This document shows, one piece after another, positions 30,768-35,337 of a stretch of 35,337 nt of DNA. Below the pieces are notes generated by a model, which ran no database searches, was not told the origin of the DNA, and worked only from the letters and a program-made list of their open reading frames with translations. The translations under genes and the position numbers were made by a program. Within the stretch, counting starts at the first letter, position 1. The number at the start of each line of letters is the position of its first letter. The DNA comes from JALZBN01 sp035525375 (GTDB lineage Bacteria; Actinomycetota; Acidimicrobiia; Acidimicrobiales; AC-14), in contig DATLEI010000077.1 of NCBI GenBank assembly GCA_035525375.1, forward strand, positions 1 to 35,337, in the 5' to 3' direction.

Positions 30768-32329
30768 TGACCGCCCGCGGCCGGCTGTTCGGCAAGAACG
30801 TCTTGGAAGGCGTCTTTCGCGCCGAGCCTGACGAAGACCTCTTTTTGGGCGAGCTACTCGTTGCCGTCGACGAGTCGACCGGCCGGCGCTACCTCTTTCG
30901 TGTCGTCGACGTGACCTACGGCACCGAACACCGGGAGCCAGGGTGGGCCGAGCGGGTGGCCGGCACGTTGCTCGCCGACGACGGGCGCAACGACTCCGGC
31001 GCGCACAGCTTGTACGAACCATCGCGGCGTACCTACCGAGTCGCAAGCTGCCGCTGTCTCGGCTACCTCACTCCGGATGGTTCAGAGTTCCGTAAGCCGA
31101 AGAGCCTTCCCACCCAGTTCTCGCGTGTCGTCGCGCCAGAGCCGACCGACTTCGCGTTCTTGAGCAGCCGGATGGGTGATCTTCCGGTCGGCGCGCTACG
31201 CAGCGGGGAGACCGTCGTCGATTTCGAGGTCGGGATCCCCGGGAAGAGCCTCGCCAGCCACGTCGGCGTCTTTGCTACGACCGGCATGGGGAAGTCCAAC
31301 CTGATGAAGGTGCTGGCCGCTGGCGTCATGCGGGCCAAGGGGCGCTACGGCATGCTCCTCGTCGACCCCCACGGCGAGTACCGGTCGGAGTTGGCGCGCC
31401 ATCCGTGGGCGGCGGAGCGGCTGCGCACGTATGCCGCGCGATCGTTACCCAACACCTCGAGTCTGCGCGTCGGCCTCGGCGAGCTCACTGTCGACGATCT
31501 GCGTACGGCCTACGAGTGGACCCGTCCGCAGGAAGAGGCCCTGTTCGAGTTGGAGCGCAAGTACGGCAACGACGGCTTGTCGTGGTTGCTCGAGTTCTCC
31601 CACGTCGAAGACCTCCCCGGGTTTCGGGAGATCGAGCTGAGCGGACGGGTGGCGTTGAGCACGCTTCAGGTCGTGCATCGTCGGGCGCGCCGCATCGTCG
31701 AGCTTCCGTGCGTCGCCGCGGATGCCGCGGTTTCTGTCGGCGAAGCCGTTCTTCGAGATCTGCGCGAGGGCAAGGTCGTCCTCATCGACGTAAGCGGCCT
31801 CGGCTCCACCGAGGAGGTACTGGTGGCGTCGTTCCTCACCCGGCGCGTCCTCGACTACTGGGCGACCGCCTACCTCGACGATCCCCAAGCGCACGAGCAT
31901 CTGCCGGTGGTCTGCATCGTTCTCGAAGAAGCCCAACGCGTGCTCGGGGGCAACAAGGATCGGGAGTCGAATGTCTTCCCTCGTGTCGCTCGCGAGGGGC
32001 GCAAGTTCAAGGTCGGACTCTGCGCCGTCACCCAGCAGCCGAAGCTGCTCGACGGTGAGTTGCTGAGCCAGTTCAACACCTTCTTCGTTCTGGGCTTGGC
32101 CGACGAGAAGGACCGCAACATCCTGCGTTCGTCATCGAAGCAGGACATCAGCGCCCTAGGACCGGAGATCCAGACACTCATGCCCGGCGAGTGCCTGCTG
32201 GCCAACCTAGAAGCGCCATTCGCGGTGCCCGCAAAGGTCTACCTCTATGACCACGTCGTTCGCGACTGCGAGCCCGCGCCCGCACCCCGTCCAGTGGCAC
32301 CGCCCAACGTGAGCGCGCTGGTCGACTAG
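30767..32329 (+). CDS. herA: HerA-type hexameric DNA helicase/translocase
   Basis: A 520-residue ATPase of the HerA/FtsK superfamily. An N-terminal HAS-barrel-like beta domain spans about residues 1-125. Walker A is ATTGMGKS (Lys176) in HVGVFATTGMGKSNLM, LLVDPHGEY follows (about 197-205), Walker B is VVCIVLEEAQRVL (Glu387/388), and sensor/arginine-finger region FPRVAREGRKFKVGLCAVTQQP is near 408. These are the hallmark HerA motifs. HerA forms a DNA-translocating hexamer that drives NurA. It starts on the nurA stop (one base shared) and is 7 nt from the next gene. The C-terminal 20 residues are Pro-rich. Confidence 0.93.
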   Translation: MTARGRLFGKNVLEGVFRAEPDEDLFLGELLVAVDESTGRRYLFRVVDVTYGTEHREPGWAERVAGTLLADDGRNDSGAHSLYEPSRRTYRVASCRCLGYLTPDGSEFRKPKSLPTQFSRVVAPEPTDFAFLSSRMGDLPVGALRSGETVVDFEVGIPGKSLASHVGVFATTGMGKSNLMKVLAAGVMRAKGRYGMLLVDPHGEYRSELARHPWAAERLRTYAARSLPNTSSLRVGLGELTVDDLRTAYEWTRPQEEALFELERKYGNDGLSWLLEFSHVEDLPGFREIELSGRVALSTLQVVHRRARRIVELPCVAADAAVSVGEAVLRDLREGKVVLIDVSGLGSTEEVLVASFLTRRVLDYWATAYLDDPQAHEHLPVVCIVLEEAQRVLGGNKDRESNVFPRVAREGRKFKVGLCAVTQQPKLLDGELLSQFNTFFVLGLADEKDRNILRSSSKQDISALGPEIQTLMPGECLLANLEAPFAVPAKVYLYDHVVRDCEPAPAPRPVAPPNVSALVD

Positions 32330-32336
32330 TGCGCCG

Positions 32337-33455
32337 ATGAAGATCGCAGCCCTCGGCGACGCGCACCTCGGGCGGTCGTACTACACGTTCACGGCCGACA
32401 ACGGGGTCAACCGGCGCGAGCTCGACTTCGAGGAGTCGTTCGACGCGGCCATCGGTCTGGCCCTCGCCCAGGAACCCGACCTCGTCGTCTGGCTCGGCGA
32501 CATCTTCGATCATCCCCGTCCGAGCTACCGGTCGTTCCGCCTAGCCCAACGGGCACTGGCGCGCATCCGCGACCACGGCCTACCCGTCGTCATCATCACT
32601 GGCAATCACGACACCCCTCGGCTTCCCGGCACCGGAAGCCCCTACTCGGTGCTCGCCGACACCTTCACTGACTTCCACTTCGCCCACCGGATGGCCTACG
32701 AGCGATTCGAGCTGCCCGGGCTCGTTGTCCACGCCGTCCCCCAGATGCTCAGTGTGGACGCCACCTTGGAGGCGTTGGCGGAGGCCGACCGCAGCCGGAG
32801 CGCCGACGCCACCAACCTTCTTCTGACCCATCCTCGAGTGCCCCAGGTCGAGCCCGGCCATGCCGACATCAACGAAATCGAGGTCGACGCCGGCATGCTG
32901 CGCGCCGACCTGGTGCTCCTCGGCCACTATCACTTCCACGTCGAGGTGGCCAAGGGCATCTGGTACGCGGGATCGACCGACACCTTCTCGTTCGCCGACA
33001 ACCCCGAGAAGCCCAAGGGGATCGTCGTGCTCGATACCGAAACCGGCCTGTGTACCCATATGCCCCTCACCGGCCAGCGCCCACTGATCACTCTTGACTC
33101 CGTATCGGCGCTGGGCCTGTCACCGGCCGAGCTGCAGGCCGAGGTGGTAGTTCGGGTTGCGACCGTGCCCGAGGGGGCGGTGGCCCGCCTCTATCTCGAA
33201 GGCGTCGACCGGGAGGCCTACCGGCTCCTCGACATGAGCGCTGTCCGCGAGGCTGGTGGCGCGGCGTTGTTGCTCAAGATCGAGCCGCGATTTGCGGATT
33301 CGACCACCATGGTGGAGCTGCCCGATCTCGACTCCATGCCGGCGCGCTGGGCTCGCTACGTCGAGGGTCAAGACCTCGTGGGTTACGACCGCGATCGGGT
33401 GCGCAGCCTCGGTGACGCGTACATCGGGCGCGCCGTCGAAGAGGCCCTGGATTAA
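32337..33455 (+). CDS. Mre11/SbcD-type DNA repair nuclease
   Basis: A 372-residue calcineurin-like phosphoesterase with all five Mre11 motifs: GDAHLG (Asp8, His10), WLGDIFDH (Asp55), TGNHD (Asn90, His91, Asp92), LLTHP (His165) and GHYHFH (His197, His199). The capping region to about residue 300 follows, then a C-terminal segment (SMPARWARYVEGQDLVGYDRDRVRSLG) that in Mre11/SbcD contacts the Rad50/SbcC coiled coil. It acts as a two-metal exo/endonuclease at DNA ends. It lies 7 nt after herA and 11 nt before the Rad50-like gene. Mre11 and SbcD are homologues; the HerA/NurA context makes the archaeal-type name fitting. Confidence 0.93.
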   Translation: MKIAALGDAHLGRSYYTFTADNGVNRRELDFEESFDAAIGLALAQEPDLVVWLGDIFDHPRPSYRSFRLAQRALARIRDHGLPVVIITGNHDTPRLPGTGSPYSVLADTFTDFHFAHRMAYERFELPGLVVHAVPQMLSVDATLEALAEADRSRSADATNLLLTHPRVPQVEPGHADINEIEVDAGMLRADLVLLGHYHFHVEVAKGIWYAGSTDTFSFADNPEKPKGIVVLDTETGLCTHMPLTGQRPLITLDSVSALGLSPAELQAEVVVRVATVPEGAVARLYLEGVDREAYRLLDMSAVREAGGAALLLKIEPRFADSTTMVELPDLDSMPARWARYVEGQDLVGYDRDRVRSLGDAYIGRAVEEALD

Positions 33456-33466
33456 GGCGGCGGCCA

Positions 33467-35337
33467 GTGAGGATCACCCGCCTGCACCTACGTAACTACC
33501 GGGTCTACGAAGACCCGGTCGACCTCGAGATACCGCCTGGTCTGGTCGGCATCTACGGCCCGAACGGCTCCGGAAAGAGCCTTTTGGTGGAAAGCATCAG
33601 GTGGACGCTTTATGGCCGCGCCCGCACGGCGAACGACGAGGTTCGCACCGCGGACGTGAAGGCCGACTGCATCACCGAGGTGGAGTTCGAGCACGAGGGC
33701 CATCTCTATGTGGTGCGGCGCGTCATCAGTGGCGCCGGCGCGCACGTGAAGGCGTCAGCCGACTCTGACGGCTTCCAAGTTGCCGACGGCGTGCGCGACA
33801 CGACGCGCTACGTGCACTCCATCCTCGGCATGGACGACGCTGCCTTCCGGGCCTCGGTCTTCGCGGAGCAGAAGCAACTGGCTGCGTTCAGCCAGCAGGC
33901 GCCGGGGGAGCGGCGGCGCCTCGTCCTCCAACTGCTCGGCATAACGCCACTTGACGCGGCGCGCGACCGGGCCCGCAAAGACGCGAGAGAGTCGCAAGAG
34001 ACGTACGAGCGCTTGAGGTCGGTACTTCCTGACGTGGAAGTGCTGCGCGGCGAGTTGAAGGCACTGGAGGAGGCGGCTGTAGACGCGGCAGCGACATCCA
34101 CGCAGCACGACGCCGAGGCGGAAGCGGCCCAGTCGCGCCTCGAGGTCGTCCGCCGAAGGCATGAGGAGGTCGACGTGCTCCGTCAGGAGCACGACCGGCT
34201 CGTGGCCGAGGCCAAGGCCGCGACCGCCGATCACGACCGTTCTGTGGCGACCGTGGCCAAGCTCGCGTCCGAGCTTGCCGAGCTCACCGAAGCGGCCGAG
34301 CGCCTCGTGGTTCTCGAACCCGAGGCAGAAGGATGGCGGGAAGCCGAATCACAGCTCCGGTTGATGGAGGCGGTTGTCAGCGCCCAGCAGTCACTTGCTG
34401 CGATCACGGTGATTCCGGAGCCGCCAATTCCAGACGAGGACGGTTGTGAGGCGGCGCGCGCCCTGGCCGACACGGCGCGCGCCCGGCTGGCGGCGGTCGA
34501 AGGTCGCATCGCTGGTGCCCGGGCCGAGCTCGACCGGGCGCGCCAGGCCACCGCGCGCTCGGCCGAGCTCACCGGTGAAGGCGACTGTCCGTTGTGCGGG
34601 CAGGCGCTCGGCGGCGCGTTCGAAAAGGTCCAGGAGCACCGGGCCGCGGAACTGGCCGAAGCGGAAGCGAGGGTGGCAACGCTCGTTACCGAGCAAGCGA
34701 CGCTGGCGGCCGCTGCGACCGACGCGCTGCAGCGGTCGCGGACGCTTGTACGAGAACTCAAGGAAGCGCGTGAAGGCTGGCAGGTCTTCCAGAAGGCCCA
34801 CGAACGGCGCGCCGGGGCAGAGAAGGCGTTGCACGAGGCCGAGCTCGCCTTCGGCCGCCCACTCGTAGGCGACGAGCGGGCTGTGCTTTCGGCTGAGGTC
34901 GATCGTCGCCGGCGCGCCGCGGACGAGAGCAACCGCCTGCGAGGCCGGCTCGAGCGGCGCGAGGTCGTTGCCGCCGAGCTCGACATCGAACGGGTCATGA
35001 TCGTTGAGCACGAGGAGCGTCTCGCACTGCTCGCGGAGAAGACCGCTGGTCTCGGATTCCGCCCCGACGACCTGACCCAGGCGCGCCGGGCTCGCGACGA
35101 GGCACAGCTTGCAGTCGAGACAGGGGCAAAGCTCGCCGAAGCCTCACGGCTGGCCGTGAGCCAGGCCCAGGCGCGGGTCGAGGGCCAGGCGCAGAGAGTT
35201 GTCGATGCGGCCGCCCAGCACGCGCAGCTCGCTGATCTCGGCGAAGACGCCCGCCATCTTGGCCGCGTCGCCGAGCTCCTGAACGCGTTCCGCAACAATC
35301 AGGTTTCAGCAGTGGGGCCCCGGCTCACCAACCACGC
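33467..35337 (+). CDS. Rad50/SbcC-type SMC-like ATPase (3' end cut by the window)
   Basis: Translated from GTG 33467, the frame stays open to the last base (623 codons). The head half-domain is MRITRLHLRNYRVYEDPVDL, with Walker A GPNGSGKS (Lys37), and FAEQKQLAAFSQQAPGERRR is the Q-loop/head-coil junction (about 130-150). Long Ala/Glu/Arg-rich coiled coils flank CPLC (Cys374, Cys377 in GDCPLCGQAL), the zinc hook joining two Rad50 molecules. The second coil runs to the window end; the signature motif and Walker B must lie beyond. It forms an Mre11-Rad50-type complex with the preceding gene. The short arms (about 220 residues each) suggest a total near 800-850 residues. Confidence 0.92.
   Translation, partial: MRITRLHLRNYRVYEDPVDLEIPPGLVGIYGPNGSGKSLLVESIRWTLYGRARTANDEVRTADVKADCITEVEFEHEGHLYVVRRVISGAGAHVKASADSDGFQVADGVRDTTRYVHSILGMDDAAFRASVFAEQKQLAAFSQQAPGERRRLVLQLLGITPLDAARDRARKDARESQETYERLRSVLPDVEVLRGELKALEEAAVDAAATSTQHDAEAEAAQSRLEVVRRRHEEVDVLRQEHDRLVAEAKAATADHDRSVATVAKLASELAELTEAAERLVVLEPEAEGWREAESQLRLMEAVVSAQQSLAAITVIPEPPIPDEDGCEAARALADTARARLAAVEGRIAGARAELDRARQATARSAELTGEGDCPLCGQALGGAFEKVQEHRAAELAEAEARVATLVTEQATLAAAATDALQRSRTLVRELKEAREGWQVFQKAHERRAGAEKALHEAELAFGRPLVGDERAVLSAEVDRRRRAADESNRLRGRLERREVVAAELDIERVMIVEHEERLALLAEKTAGLGFRPDDLTQARRARDEAQLAVETGAKLAEASRLAVSQAQARVEGQAQRVVDAAAQHAQLADLGEDARHLGRVAELLNAFRNNQVSAVGPRLTNH

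Noticed and set aside
34231..35298. Long minus-strand open frame of 355 codons
   Set aside because: Ser/Arg/Ala-rich antisense shadow of the Rad50-like coding sequence, whose plus frame shows Walker A, coiled coils and a zinc hook.

Overview
The window is a GC-rich actinobacterial chromosome segment. Marker genes are a WhiB regulator, a furA-katG pair, an Rv2578c-type radical SAM protein, a DrrAB-like ABC exporter, a GH65/beta-phosphoglucomutase pair and LAxTG/LPxTG-anchored Thr-rich surface proteins. An Acidimicrobiia-like member of Actinomycetota is my best guess, but that is inference. No tRNA, rRNA, CRISPR array, insertion sequence or phage gene is visible; apart from one small RTX-like fragment the region looks like intact, densely packed chromosome.

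Layout. 48-3873: base-excision repair glycosylase (Nei), a possible small secreted protein, then FurA-KatG. 3884-6757: His-rich membrane protein; a secreted DUF3494 (ice-binding-like) protein with a repetitive Thr-rich stalk and sorting signal, overlapping a stand-alone receiver domain. 6744-9474 (minus): three-gene Zn/Mn ABC importer. 9540-13167: beta-phosphoglucomutase, GH65 disaccharide phosphorylase, small lipoprotein. 13214-16100: MFS transporter, transglutaminase-fold protein with an altered active site, lipoprotein. 16140-18176 (minus): ammonium channel and P-II protein. 18281-21720: ferredoxin-reductase-like flavoprotein, DrrAB-like exporter and a divergent MarR regulator. 21717-27358: unknown protein, stalk-only LPxTG protein, anti-sigma-type ATPase with its partner, DUF348-NodB deacetylase, beta-propeller lipoprotein and a second MarR with a palindromic operator. 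27359-28620: Cys-motif small protein, a short ORF with a strong terminator, WhiB and a 56-residue acidic protein. 28621-29649 (minus): radical SAM protein.

The most interesting part is the right end. From 29754 to the window edge four tightly spaced genes encode NurA, HerA, an Mre11/SbcD-type nuclease and a Rad50/SbcC-type ATPase with zinc hook. This is the set that forms the archaeal DNA-end resection machinery, here arranged as one apparent operon in a bacterium. A palindromic LexA (SOS) box, CGAAC-AGGC-GTTCG, lies between this operon and the divergent radical SAM gene, directly beside the latter's -10 element.

Several promoters place the -10 hexamer 5-9 nt before the start codon with no Shine-Dalgarno sequence, so leaderless mRNAs appear common. 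Both MarR genes and probably furA look autoregulated through nearby inverted repeats.
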